From NCBI GenBank assembly GCA_946540735.1, contig CAMNIN010000008.1, positions 30,063 to 94,062 on the forward strand: a stretch of 64,000 bases of DNA. The letters are read 5' to 3'. Of this stretch, positions 7,273-15,361 are shown in pieces (the first letter of the stretch is position 1; each line of letters opens with the position of its first letter). The stretch comes from an uncultured Prevotellaceae bacterium (GTDB lineage: Bacteria; Bacteroidota; Bacteroidia; Bacteroidales; Bacteroidaceae). The translations under genes and the position numbers were made by a program. Under the pieces are notes generated by a model, which saw nothing but the letters and a program-made list of their open reading frames with translations, was not told the origin of the DNA and did not search any database.

Positions 7273-8934
7273 ATGAGAAAGACTCTTTTCCTCATCTTTT
7301 TTGTTTTCACATCTTTCTGTTTACAAGCAGCCAACATGTATTGTGTTCTTTCCGGCAGCACATTGACGTTTTATTATGATGATGAGATTTCAGCGCGAAC
7401 GGGGACGAAATATGACTTGGTTTACAGTAACGGTTATCCAAAATGGAACGGAAAGGCTTCGTCGGTGAAAAATGTGGTCTTTGACTCTTCATTCGCCAAT
7501 GCACGTCCGACTGATGGTTCTTTTTGGTTTCACAACATGACTAACTTGACTAGCATCAATGGGATGTCTTTCCTTAACACTTCTGAGATGACCACAATGG
7601 CTGGCATGTTTTACTCCTGTACAAGTCTGGCAACTATCGACCTCAGCCATTTTGACACGAGAAATGTGGAAGATATGGCGGCAATGTTCCAAAATTGCTT
7701 GAAAGTCACACAACTTAACGTGGGAGAATTCGAAACAGGAAAAGTTGTTCGAATGAACAGCATGTTCAGAAATTGCGTGAATTTGACCACAGTGGATGTA
7801 GAAGATTGGAATGTGTCGGCAGTGGGAAACATGAACTCCATGTTTCACAGTTGCATCAACCTTATATCGATTGATGTAAGCAAATGGCAAACAAGTGCTT
7901 TGGTCAATATCGGATATATTTTCTACCGTTGTCTTAAATTACAGGAGATAGATGCTTCGGGGTGGGATGTGTCAAAGGTGACAAATAGTCACTATGCATT
8001 CTACTATTGTGAACATGCAAAGACTATAGATGTAAGCAATTGGTCCACTAGTCATTTTGTTGATACTTCCTATATGTTTTACAGTTGCAATAGTCTGACA
8101 TCTCTGGATTTAAGCCAATGGGATATGTCTTCGGTTGTTACAGCGGAGAAGATGTTCCCTTATTGCTCTAATCTTGCATCTTTGGACATCAGTGGTTGGC
8201 AAACAGACAATCTGACTAACTTATCAGAGATGTTTAATGGATGTTCCAATTTGAAAACACTCGATGTGAGCAAATTCAAAACTTCCCGAGTAAGCACAAT
8301 GGCTTCTCTTTTCAATGGTTGTTCAAGCCTTGAGATCCTGGATGTCAGCGATTGGGATGTATCCCATGTCTCTAATATGGGATATATGTTCAATAATTGT
8401 AGTAGTCTGAAGTCTATTGATGTCAGCAAATGGAATACTTGGAATGTTACAAGCATGATGAATCTATTCAGCAATTGCTCTTCCTTGGAAAAACTTGATT
8501 TAAGCCAATGGGACACCAAAAAGGTGGATTATAGTCACAACATGCTGCTAAACTGTACTGGTCTCTCAAAAATAAGCGTTTCCCCCACAATGGAGAAACT
8601 TAATTCCTCTGCCTGCTCTGGCGTAGGCACCGCCGAGAACCCCTGTCTGCTCGTAGCACCCGACGGATTTGACTTCGGAGAGGATGTTGACCCGTATACC
8701 CCGCCGTTCCTCTGGTGCAAGGGTTATTTCACCCTTGGCATCACGGGCAGGATGGGCGACGTGAACGTCGACGGCAAAATCAACGTGACCGACATCATGC
8801 TCACCGTGGGCTATATCCTGGGCCAGGAGAATCCTGCCTTCCACATCCAGTACGCCGACATGAACAGCGATGAGAACATCACCGTCACCGACGTGATGCG
8901 GATCGTGAACATCATCTTATCGATTGAAAATTGA
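7273..8934 (+). CDS. BspA-like DUF285 surface protein with C-terminal dockerin (cassette A)
   Basis: A 553-residue protein if translation starts at the ATG at 7273; the track uses a TTG five codons earlier, but the ATG opens directly on the signal peptide MRKTLFLIFFVFTSFCLQAA. About fifteen 22-24-residue DUF285 repeats follow (pattern MFxxCxxLxxIDVSxWxTS, for example SMFHSCINLISIDVSKW). Next comes a short domain (LLVAPDGFDFGEDVDPYTPP), then two dockerin-like calcium loops (GDVNVDGKINVTDIM and ADMNSDENITVTDVM). It is paralogous to 17567-19306, and the last 310 bp are nearly identical in the two genes. It is expected to be a secreted or surface-anchored adhesin-like protein. The ATTTACTTTG just upstream is only a poor promoter match. 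Confidence 0.88.
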   Translation: MRKTLFLIFFVFTSFCLQAANMYCVLSGSTLTFYYDDEISARTGTKYDLVYSNGYPKWNGKASSVKNVVFDSSFANARPTDGSFWFHNMTNLTSINGMSFLNTSEMTTMAGMFYSCTSLATIDLSHFDTRNVEDMAAMFQNCLKVTQLNVGEFETGKVVRMNSMFRNCVNLTTVDVEDWNVSAVGNMNSMFHSCINLISIDVSKWQTSALVNIGYIFYRCLKLQEIDASGWDVSKVTNSHYAFYYCEHAKTIDVSNWSTSHFVDTSYMFYSCNSLTSLDLSQWDMSSVVTAEKMFPYCSNLASLDISGWQTDNLTNLSEMFNGCSNLKTLDVSKFKTSRVSTMASLFNGCSSLEILDVSDWDVSHVSNMGYMFNNCSSLKSIDVSKWNTWNVTSMMNLFSNCSSLEKLDLSQWDTKKVDYSHNMLLNCTGLSKISVSPTMEKLNSSACSGVGTAENPCLLVAPDGFDFGEDVDPYTPPFLWCKGYFTLGITGRMGDVNVDGKINVTDIMLTVGYILGQENPAFHIQYADMNSDENITVTDVMRIVNIILSIEN

Positions 8935-8955
8935 AGATTGAAAATTGATTTCGGC

Positions 8956-9017
8956 AGAATAAATCATCATAATAAAAGCAGGGATCTGTCCCTGCTTTTA
9001 TTATGATGATTTATTCT
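8956..9017. terminator. 29-bp perfect hairpin, bidirectional terminator
   Basis: The arms at 8956-8984 and 8989-9017 are perfectly complementary around a TCTG loop. The core is AAGCAGGGA and TCCCTGCTT with AT-rich flanks that give a T run in both directions. It sits between the converging BspA gene (+) and the ATPase/nuclease gene (-). The same core hairpin follows the Rpn-type genes at 11307, 13225 and 14336. Confidence 0.85.
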
Positions 9018-9052
9018 AAGACAATTCAAAATGAACTGATACATTTCTCATC

Positions 9053-10621
9053 TCACAACTGTTCTATCCGGCAATCGTGGGTCTTGTGCTCACGGTCGTA
9101 GTTGATGCCCACGAGCAGGAGGTTGCCGGCATACTGCGCCACTTTGTCGGGATACTGGCGGCGGTGGATCTGGGCGATGGCCGAGTCGGTGTCGCGGTTG
9201 TATTTCAGTTCCACCACTATCGCGGGCGAATCAACATTCTTGCGGGGGATAAACACCAGATCGGCGAAGCCTTTGCCCGTAGGCAGTTCACGGTGGATGA
9301 CGTAGTCATTCCGGGCGGAGTAATAGGCGAGGCTCAGCACGCAGGCCAGCGAGTTCTCGTTGTTGTCGCTGAGGATACTCGTGTTTTCATCGTGTGCCGC
9401 ATCGATGAAACGTGCCACGGCCTCCTCGTCGCGGTCGAGCGTGGCTTGAAGGAGTTGTTTCGACTGTTGTATGGCCTCCACCACGGGCTGCCAGTTGTTT
9501 GCTTTCACGGCGTTCACCATCTCTCCTGCCACCTCACGGTTGGGGATGTAGCACTCGCTTTCTTTCCAATCGTAAGACAGGTAACCTAAATGGATAAGCA
9601 CTGTCAGAACATCGTCGAGACTGTGGATGACCGACATGTCGTTCTGAAAGCCTGTGGGGTCAACAGAACTGTGGTCACCTGCCAGCATGCGGATGATGTC
9701 ATCTTTTAAACCCTCATAGTTCATCTGAATGTAATCGGTTACGGCATCGAAGGCCCCCGTTCTTCCCCAATAACTTTTGCAACGTCGGCGACTTACAGCC
9801 TGCATCACGGAATTAGGATTGAACATCGATGGCTCATCGCCAATCTGATACCCGTCATACCATTTTACCAGTTCGTCGAAGTCCATGCCATATTTCTCAG
9901 CCAAAGTCCTCACCTCATCCTTTGTGAAGCCGAAAAAATGAGCCATATTTCCAGGTTCCACCATCGAGTACTCGATGAAATTGTTGAGTGCCGACTCCGT
10001 CTTGTATTTCTTGATGGGCAGGATGCCTGTCATATAGACGCCGGCAAATACACGGCTTGCATTTACCTCCTTGAACATCCGGCGCAGCCAGTTGACGTAG
10101 CGGTCCATGGCCGATGTGCCTTGCTTGAACTCACGGCAGATGGCGTCCCACTCGTCGATGATGAAAAAGAAACGGTCGCCGGTCTTCTCCGTGATGCGTA
10201 TCAGACAACCCATCAGGTCATCGTCGGGCCTGATTTCAACATCAGCATACAACCTGAGCACATCGGCTCTCAACTCCGCATCAATCTTCTCAACAATACT
10301 GTCATCATGGAAACGGGTGACGAAAGCGGTCATGTCGAGGTAGATGACGGGGTATTTGTTGAGGTGTTTCTCAAAGGAAGGGTCTTGGGCGGCCTGCAGG
10401 TCAGCAAACAAACTGCGGGAGTCGCAGGAGCGGTCGTAATAGGCACACAGCATCTTAGCCGCCATCGACTTGCCGAAACGGCGGCAGCGGGAGACACAAC
10501 TGAAACATTGCTCCGTGAAAAGCGTTTTGTTGACCACGGGTATCAGCCCTGATTTGTCAACATATTCGCTGTTGCGGATTACTTGAAATCCCACGTTCCC
10601 GATATTGATGTAAGTTCCCAT
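9053..10621 (-). CDS. AAA-ATPase-like / PD-(D/E)XK nuclease protein (PF09820/PF08011 type)
   Basis: A 522-residue protein when started at the ATG at 10621 (MGTYINIGN), which is preceded by an AAGGATAT-like ribosome binding site; the track extends 19 codons further. The N-terminal domain has the family's Walker-A-like SRCRRFGKSM and Walker B FFFIIDEWDA. The C-terminal DUF1703 domain has the nuclease pattern DLVFIPRK followed by AIVVELKYN. The family is present in many copies in Bacteroidales genomes and its function is unknown. It is distantly related to the gene at 15575-17182, which has the same architecture. It lies between the two inverted surface cassettes. Confidence 0.87.
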   Translation of the reverse strand: MGTYINIGNVGFQVIRNSEYVDKSGLIPVVNKTLFTEQCFSCVSRCRRFGKSMAAKMLCAYYDRSCDSRSLFADLQAAQDPSFEKHLNKYPVIYLDMTAFVTRFHDDSIVEKIDAELRADVLRLYADVEIRPDDDLMGCLIRITEKTGDRFFFIIDEWDAICREFKQGTSAMDRYVNWLRRMFKEVNASRVFAGVYMTGILPIKKYKTESALNNFIEYSMVEPGNMAHFFGFTKDEVRTLAEKYGMDFDELVKWYDGYQIGDEPSMFNPNSVMQAVSRRRCKSYWGRTGAFDAVTDYIQMNYEGLKDDIIRMLAGDHSSVDPTGFQNDMSVIHSLDDVLTVLIHLGYLSYDWKESECYIPNREVAGEMVNAVKANNWQPVVEAIQQSKQLLQATLDRDEEAVARFIDAAHDENTSILSDNNENSLACVLSLAYYSARNDYVIHRELPTGKGFADLVFIPRKNVDSPAIVVELKYNRDTDSAIAQIHRRQYPDKVAQYAGNLLLVGINYDREHKTHDCRIEQL

Positions 10622-10653
10622 GATGGTAATATCCTTTTTTTGATGAGTCACTG

Positions 10654-10683
10654 CAAATATAACAAAAGCCGGAGACAATTCAA
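10654..10683 (-). promoter_or_regulatory. Promoter for the ATPase/nuclease gene
   Basis: On the complement, TATATTTG (10661-10654) and an upstream TTG (10683-10681) are 19 bp apart, matching the Bacteroidetes promoter, 33 bp before the chosen start codon. This supports the start at 10621 rather than the ORF-track start at 10678, which would lie upstream of the promoter element. Confidence 0.55.
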
Positions 10684-10741
10684 AATGAAATCATTCATTT
10701 TTATTGTGATGTCCAACATTCACCTCATATTCCACATGATA

Positions 10742-10766
10742 AGACGCCGCAATGCGACGTCTCTAC
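10742..10766. repeat. Dispersed GACGTCTCTAC repeat copy
   Basis: AGACGCCGCAATGCGACGTC followed by TCTAC is a copy of the dispersed element, in the 350-bp gap between divergent genes. The rest of the gap holds only the two promoters and a C/T-rich stretch. Confidence 0.7.
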
Positions 10767-10866
10767 ATCCCTCCCCAATTATCCCTCTCTCTTGGGGAGA
10801 GGCCAGGTGAGGGGGAGAAGTCAGCGTATTTACAGAATTGGATTCCATGAAAAATTGCAATAATTT

Positions 10867-10897
10867 TTGGAATGTCATCGTAAATTGCTTATATTTG
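10867..10897 (+). promoter_or_regulatory. Promoter for the truncated Rpn-type gene
   Basis: TTG at 10867-10869 and TATATTTG at 10890-10897, with a 20-bp gap, lie about 78 bp before the start codon. Confidence 0.5.
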
Positions 10898-10974
10898 TAG
10901 GAAATTTGCTGAATCCAGTCATTTTCGACACAGCATAGCAGTAATATCCAATTGCAAGAAAGGAGGCTTTCAAC

Positions 10975-11310
10975 ATGGGAAAATATATCAACCCCTACAC
11001 CGATTTCGGCTTTAAGAAGCTCCTCGAGCAAGCCGAGATTGCTCGCCTGACAGATGACGAGCGCCGCGATTACGAGGAGAGTGTGAAAGTCTATCGCGAT
11101 CTCTTCGGAGTGATGAGCACCACCGAGCGGAAAGGAGTGGAGAAAGGACTGGAGCAAGGCAGAGCAGAAGGCAGAGCGGAAGGCAGAGTGGAAGGCCGCA
11201 CGGAAGAGAAGAAGGATATAGCTCGCAAGATGAAAACGATGGGCGTAGATATCAAAGTAATCTCCCAAGCAACCGGCCTGACACCTGAAGAAATAGAAAA
11301 TTTGGAATGA
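10975..11310 (+). CDS. Internally deleted Rpn/PD-(D/E)XK transposase-family protein
   Basis: A 111-residue ORF with a strong AAAGGAGG ribosome binding site. Its first 17 residues (MGKYINPYTDFGFKKLL) match the N-terminus of the full-length proteins at 13259 and 14370. From residue 18 (EQAEIARLTDDERRDYEESV) it matches their C-terminal part, including the EGRAEGR repeats and the ATGLTPEEIENLE end. About 190 residues, the whole nuclease core, are missing in frame; the junction falls where KKLL meets RLFEQ, a short similarity that could have guided deletion. It keeps promoter, start, stop and terminator, so a small protein may still be made, but it cannot be a nuclease. Confidence 0.8.
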   Translation: MGKYINPYTDFGFKKLLEQAEIARLTDDERRDYEESVKVYRDLFGVMSTTERKGVEKGLEQGRAEGRAEGRVEGRTEEKKDIARKMKTMGVDIKVISQATGLTPEEIENLE

Positions 11311-11342
11311 TAAAAGCAGGGATTCGTCCCTGCTTTTATCAT
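11307..11342. terminator. Hairpin terminator containing the stop codon
   Basis: ATGATAAAAGCAGGGA and its complement form a 16-bp perfect stem around TTCG. The stop codon of the truncated Rpn gene lies inside the left arm. It has the same AAGCAGGGA core as the hairpin at 8956. Confidence 0.8.
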
Positions 11343-11409
11343 GATGATTTCCGAAAAGACATTTTACTATTCTGGAAAATGATCATCATGTAACCTTTTA
11401 TTTGTGACT

Positions 11410-12071
11410 TTACACAGTTTGAACGATTTGGAACAGTTCTGTCATGCTTTTAGCTATATCTTCAGGTAAAGGTATGGGACGATAAGCAAGTTGGCTGAGT
11501 TCTCTTACGTAATTAGTACGCAATTCTGTCCAAATCTTTGGAAAAAACTTTAGCAAGGGAGCATCGTAAATTTCCTTTCCTTGCCAGTCTTTTGGGGTGT
11601 CAAATAGAGATTGGTCATGTCGCCAGAGATCATGCAAGTCTGACAAAAAGTTCTTACTGAGATATTCTTGGCATTTTGTGTCGCTCAACAGAGCATGAAG
11701 GTCGTAAAAGTGGCGTATTTTCTTGTTCAAGCCCTCCAACGGTTGAGGTGTGAAAGAAAAACGTAGCAACGATACTAACTTTTCACAGAATGTCTGTCGC
11801 ATGTCGAGGACATTCAATTCAAAGGGAGCCATATCCCACTCCTCCAGAAGTTGTTCATTCCCTGTTTCATTAAGAAACTGCGTGATGAAGCTTTCTATCT
11901 CCATCTTGACATATGGATACGGATTTGTTTCGCCAGTGGTGTTCTAGAGAGCTGTTGGAGGATTTTGGTTATCCAGTAATCTTTCTCTATATAAACGGGG
12001 GTGATGTCAAGGTGCTCAGAAGCAGCACGTATGACATCAGAGAACTGTTGTGCATTGTTGTCGAGTGTCAT
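11410..12071 (-). pseudogene. AbiEii-type nucleotidyltransferase toxin, internally deleted and frameshifted
   Basis: The gene starts with ATG at 12071, overlapping the antitoxin stop by 4 bp. The first frame gives MTLDNNAQQFSDVIRAASEH and IEKDYWITKILQQL, the usual AbiEii N-terminus, then hits a stop at 11895. A second frame, starting around ACTGGCGAAACAAATCCG, carries TNPYPYVKMEIESFITQ through to LPEDIAKSMTELF, the family's C-terminal half (track ORF 11410-11904). The central part with the nucleotide-binding GGTSLSK-type motif and the metal-binding acidic residues is absent. The toxin is therefore inactivated by an out-of-frame deletion of roughly 100 codons. It belongs to type IV AbiE toxin-antitoxin systems, in which AbiEii is the toxin. 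Confidence 0.82.
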
Positions 12072-12790
12072 ACGATTCTAAAAATTTTAGTGTTTAATAC
12101 CTTTTTTGTTAAACCAACCTTATATATGGTAATAGGGTTGAGTGAGTCTCTCAACGTCAGTGCTTTCTCTTCACCATAAAGGTCTTCCATGATTGCTCCT
12201 AAGATAGCTCTCGTCATAGGAGTGTATTTCATAGAAAGCTTGATAATTAGGTCAATACTTTTCTCATCAAGTGATTTAACGATAGATTTGATTCTATTGT
12301 ATGAGATGTCTGGGGTTGAGTCTGGGATATGCTTTATTTTTTTGATAGAATCAAGCAGTTGGAGCAAAGGTATGTTGCTTTTATTTATTATATTAGCCTG
12401 TTGTACAAATCGAATTGTAAAAACGCCCCTGCGGGTATTATTCTTTTTCCCATTCACACCAATCTCAATGATGTTGGATATTTGCGTGGTTAATCCTAAC
12501 TGCCCAAAAATGGAAATGCCAGTTAGGTAGCCTACGACCTGCCCTTCTTTCTCCAATAAATCCTTCACGATTTCTTCTTGAGTGGGTTTTAGGTCGCCGA
12601 ACATTGTTCGTTTTGGCTTATAGAAACGTCCTTTGGAAAGTCGCTTGATGACACCACTTTTTGCCATACGGTTCAGTTTGCGTATAACATTACCACTGGA
12701 CTCTGGAGGCAATCCCAAGTCGCGATACGTGAACACATAGTCGGTGCGAAATAAACTCACAGCCTCCTCTACCTCTTTTGACTGTAACAT
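12068..12790 (-). CDS. AbiEi-type antitoxin / transcriptional regulator (DUF6088-like)
   Basis: A 240-residue protein when started at ATG 12790 (MLQSKEVEEAV); the track uses a TTG four codons earlier. The N-terminus is a winged helix (YRDLGLPPESSGNVIRKLNRMAKSG, then LSKGRFYKPKR), as in AbiEi antitoxins, which repress their own operon and neutralise AbiEii. The C-terminal domain (SMKYTPMTRAILGAIMEDL) is the antitoxin part. The coding region is clearly more AT-rich than its neighbours, suggesting transfer. The antitoxin is intact whereas the toxin is broken, so only the regulator is likely to work. A 13-bp inverted repeat covers its promoter. Confidence 0.82.
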   Translation of the reverse strand: MLQSKEVEEAVSLFRTDYVFTYRDLGLPPESSGNVIRKLNRMAKSGVIKRLSKGRFYKPKRTMFGDLKPTQEEIVKDLLEKEGQVVGYLTGISIFGQLGLTTQISNIIEIGVNGKKNNTRRGVFTIRFVQQANIINKSNIPLLQLLDSIKKIKHIPDSTPDISYNRIKSIVKSLDEKSIDLIIKLSMKYTPMTRAILGAIMEDLYGEEKALTLRDSLNPITIYKVGLTKKVLNTKIFRIV

Positions 12791-12817
12791 ATAATCTGTC
12801 AATTTTGTAATTTATCA

Positions 12818-12864
12818 CAAAGATATAAAATTTGTCTTGTTTTGTGTCTTAAAAACAAGACAAA
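12818..12864 (-). promoter_or_regulatory. abiE promoter with 13-bp inverted-repeat operator
   Basis: On the complement, TATCTTTG (12825-12818) is a good -7 element 28 bp before the antitoxin ATG. Directly upstream, TTTGTCTTGTTTT (12831-12843) and AAAACAAGACAAA (12852-12864) form a perfect inverted repeat around eight bases, covering the -33 region. AbiEi proteins are known to autorepress by binding inverted repeats in their promoter, so this is a likely operator. Confidence 0.65.
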
Positions 12865-12927
12865 AATTTCGAGGCATAACATTTTTAAATATTTTATAAA
12901 AATTATCTGAGACGAGTTACTTTTCAC

Positions 12928-13044
12928 ATGGGGTGGAGTTCCACCAAGTTCCACGGCAAATATGCTGGCAAGGACAGTGACAACAACATCACCGTCACCG
13001 ACATCATGCGTATTGTGAACATTATCTTAGCGATTGAAAATTGA
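12928..13044 (+). pseudogene. Remnant of a dockerin C-terminus
   Basis: Codons from 12973 read DSDNNITVTDIMRIVNIIL then AIEN and stop, almost the same as the last 23 residues of the two DUF285/dockerin proteins. The 38-codon ORF opens at 12928 with unrelated sequence (MGWSSTKFHGKYAGK). It is an orphan tail of a third cassette-like gene, without signal peptide or repeats. Confidence 0.75.
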
Positions 13045-13195
13045 TCCCGGCCGGTGGCCGATTGAATATGAAGTCCGGCTTCGCCGATTTGAAATCCTTG
13101 CTTAGGCAAGCGTTCCTTCGGGCCGAGCGGAAAATACAAGCGCCCCTCCGGTCCGATAAAAAATGTAGAGACGTCACATTGGGGCGTCTCCTGCC
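12985..13195. repeat. About 210-bp segment repeated in inverse orientation at 17400-17610
   Basis: The dockerin tail and its downstream sequence (TTGATCCCGGCCGGTGGCCG, CTTGCTTAGGCAAGCG, AAATACAAGCGCCCCTCCGG, GTCCGATAAAAAATGTAGAG) reappear on the complement after the BspA gene at 17567. The region 13.0-17.6 kb is therefore flanked by inverted copies of this segment. Confidence 0.85.
13165..13191. repeat. Dispersed GTAGAGACGTCACATT repeat at duplication boundary
   Basis: A full copy (GTAGAGACGTCACATTGGGG then CGTCTCC). Matching copies lie at 14275-14301 and, cut short, at 15362-15378, exactly at the boundaries of the two tandem units. Confidence 0.85.
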
Positions 13196-13224
13196 ATATA
13201 GGATATAAAGAGCGAGCTGGCCGA

Positions 13225-13264
13225 GAATGAACAAGCAGGGACATGATTCCTGCTTGTTTCATTC
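13225..13264. terminator. Hairpin overlapping the stop of Rpn copy 1
   Basis: GAATGAACAAGCAGG and CCTGCTTGTTTCATTC pair with one bulged base. The stop codon of the complement-strand gene lies inside one arm, as in the other hairpins of this group. Confidence 0.75.
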
Positions 13265-14140
13265 AATTCCCTCGATGTCTTCCGCCGTCAAGCCAGTAGC
13301 CTGGGCGATCAGATCCACGCCCATGCCCATGCTCTTCATCTTTCGGGCAATATCCATTTTCTCCTCAGCACGGCCTTCTACCAATCCTTCCGCACGGCCC
13401 TCTTCCCGGCCTTTGCGCTCGGCTGTGTTGACGACGTTGAAGAGGTCGCGGTACACCTTCACACTTTCCTCGTAGTCAAGCAACTCCTGCGGATTGAGCT
13501 TGGCGATCTCAGCCTGTTCAAAGAGCCGGGTGAAAATCCTTTCCTGCAACGCCTTCGGACGCTCCATCAGCCGGGTGAGATTGCGCAGGGCGAAGAGCCA
13601 CTTATCGAACATGGTCTCCAGTTCCTCCTCCGTCTTGCGAAACTTCGGCATCTCCAGATACACAAACGTGAGCTTGTCGTAGAAGACGTGCCTGTCGACC
13701 GTGTCCATCAGCTTGATCTCATGGTGCATGCAGTCGTCCGGGTATTCGTCGTCGGGGAACACGAAGTTGAGGATGCCCACAGTATAGACTCCCTTGAGCT
13801 GGTAGTCCCACTCGCCCCGCTTCGCCTGTTCGCGGATGGGGAACGTGGAGTAGTAGACGCTGCGGTCTTTGAAATAGTCCTGCTCGGCCTTCTGCATCTC
13901 GACGATGAAATACTCGCCCTCGGTGTTCTGGCAGTAGACGTCAAAGACGGCCTTGCGGTCGGTCACGCCGCTGCCCAGCTGCTCACAGTTCTTATAAGTG
14001 ATGTCGGTGATCACCTCATGACCGGAGAAAAGGGCGTTGAGGAAACTGATGAGCAGATCCTTGTTCATCTCGGTGCCGAAGAGCCGCTTGAAACCGAAAT
14101 CGGTGTAGGGGTTGATGTATCTCTCTCTGCTGTCGACCAT
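13259..14140 (-). CDS. Rpn-family PD-(D/E)XK nuclease / putative transposase, copy 1
   Basis: A 293-residue protein starting at ATG 14140 (MVDSRERYINPYTDFGFKRL); a GTG two codons earlier is possible. PF12784-type proteins share the N-terminal NPYTDFGFKRLFG motif, a nuclease core with DVYCQNTEGEYFIVEMQ (the D...ExQ/K pattern), and charged C-terminal repeats (REEGRAEGLVEGRAEEK). Rpn proteins of E. coli promote RecA-independent recombination and cut DNA. It is nearly identical to copy 2 and collinear with the truncated ORF at 10975. It ends in a hairpin shared with the other copies. Confidence 0.9.
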   Translation of the reverse strand: MVDSRERYINPYTDFGFKRLFGTEMNKDLLISFLNALFSGHEVITDITYKNCEQLGSGVTDRKAVFDVYCQNTEGEYFIVEMQKAEQDYFKDRSVYYSTFPIREQAKRGEWDYQLKGVYTVGILNFVFPDDEYPDDCMHHEIKLMDTVDRHVFYDKLTFVYLEMPKFRKTEEELETMFDKWLFALRNLTRLMERPKALQERIFTRLFEQAEIAKLNPQELLDYEESVKVYRDLFNVVNTAERKGREEGRAEGLVEGRAEEKMDIARKMKSMGMGVDLIAQATGLTAEDIEGIE

Positions 14141-14274
14141 GGTCACATGATTTTTCTGCGAAGATAGGTGATTTCCCGGTGATTTGCAAATAATTCGGCG
14201 GTATTTTTGAGAAAAAAACCTCCCCCAGCCTCTCCGTGAGAGGGGATGACTTCGCTAATACAGTTGATGAAAAT

Positions 14275-14301
14275 GTAGAGACGTCACATTGGGGCGTCTC
14301 C
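14275..14301. repeat. Dispersed repeat between Rpn copies
   Basis: GTAGAGACGTCACATTGGGG then CGTCTCC, at the junction of the two tandem units. Confidence 0.85.
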
Positions 14302-14335
14302 TGACATAGGGGGTATAAAGAGTTGAGCTGGCCGT

Positions 14336-14375
14336 GAATGAACAAGCAGGGACATGATTCCTGCTTGTTTCATTC
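14336..14375. terminator. Hairpin overlapping the stop of Rpn copy 2
   Basis: Same structure and sequence as 13225-13264, with the stop codon of copy 2 in the stem. Confidence 0.75.
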
Positions 14376-15227
14376 GATTCCCCCAATGTCTTCCGCCGTC
14401 AAACCAGTAGCCTGGGCGATCAGATCCACGTCCATGCCCATGTTCTTCATCTTGCGGGCAATATCCATTTTCTCCTCTGCCCGGCCTTCTTCCCGACCTT
14501 TGCGCTCGGCTGTGTTGACGACGTTGAAGAGGTCGCGGTAGACCTTCACGCTTTCCTCGTAGTCAAGCAACTCCTGCGGATTGAGCTTGGCGATCTCCGC
14601 CTGTTCGAAGAGCCGGGTGAAAATCCTTTCCTGCAACGCCTTCGGACGCTCCATCAGCCGGGTGAGATTGCGCAGGGCGAAGAGCCACTTATCGAACATG
14701 GTCTCCAGTTCCTCCTCCGTCTTGCGAAACTTCGGCATCTCCAGATACACAAACGTGAGCTTGTCGTAGAAGACGTGCCTGTCGACCGTGTCCATCAGCT
14801 TGATCTCATGGTGCATGCAGTCGTCCGGGTATTCGTCGTCGGGGAACACGAAGTTGAGGATGCCCACAGTATAGACTCCCTTGAGCTGGTAGTCCCACTC
14901 GCCCCGCTTCGCCTGTTCGCGGATGGGGAACGTGGAGTAGTAGACGCTGCGGTCTTTGAAATAGTCCTGCTCGGCCTTCTGCATCTCGACGATGAAATAC
15001 TCGCCCTCGGTGTTCTGGCAGTAGACGTCAAAGACGGCCTTGCGGTCGGTCACGCCGCTGCCCAGCTGCTCACAGTTCTTATAAGTGATGTCGGTGATCA
15101 CCTCATGACCGGAGAAAAGGGCGTTGAGGAAACTGATGAGCAGATCCTTGTTCATCTCGGTGCCGAAGAGCCGCTTGAAACCGAAATCGGTGTAGGGGTT
15201 GATGTATCTCTCTCTGCTGTCGACCAT
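14370..15227 (-). CDS. Rpn-family PD-(D/E)XK nuclease / putative transposase, copy 2
   Basis: A 285-residue near-identical duplicate of the gene at 13259-14140, starting MVDSRERYINPYTDFGFKRL. Differences in the protein are confined to the C-terminal tail: eight residues of the EGRAEGLV repeat are missing, and S/N, G/D and E/G replacements occur near the end. The nuclease core DVYCQNTEGEYFIVEMQ is identical. The upstream 120 bp are also duplicated, including the CTCCCCCAGCCTCTCCGTG stretch. The lack of divergence implies a recent duplication. Confidence 0.9.
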   Translation of the reverse strand: MVDSRERYINPYTDFGFKRLFGTEMNKDLLISFLNALFSGHEVITDITYKNCEQLGSGVTDRKAVFDVYCQNTEGEYFIVEMQKAEQDYFKDRSVYYSTFPIREQAKRGEWDYQLKGVYTVGILNFVFPDDEYPDDCMHHEIKLMDTVDRHVFYDKLTFVYLEMPKFRKTEEELETMFDKWLFALRNLTRLMERPKALQERIFTRLFEQAEIAKLNPQELLDYEESVKVYRDLFNVVNTAERKGREEGRAEEKMDIARKMKNMGMDVDLIAQATGLTAEDIGGIE

Positions 15228-15361
15228 GGTCACATGATTTTTCTGCGAAGATAGGTGATTTCCCGGTGATTTGCAAATAATTCGGCGGTATTTTTGAGAA
15301 AAAAACCTCCCCCAGCCTCTCCGTGAGAGGGGATGACTTCGCTAATACAGTTGACGAAAAT

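Larger units (their letters stand above)
13161..15357. repeat. Tandem duplication of a 1.1-kb unit carrying an Rpn-type gene
   Basis: Unit 1 (13161-14270, 1110 bp) and unit 2 (14271-15357, 1087 bp) are nearly identical, including the upstream and terminator regions. Each begins at a GTAGAGACGTCACATT element, and a third copy of that element follows unit 2 at 15362. The length difference is mostly a 24-bp deletion in the EGRAEGLV-coding repeat. Unequal recombination between the short repeats would explain the duplication. Confidence 0.88.

Noticed and set aside
13688-14167. Plus-strand 159-residue ORFs (also 14775-15254)
   Set aside because: They are antisense shadows of the Rpn genes, duplicated because the genes are; codon pattern fits the complement strand.
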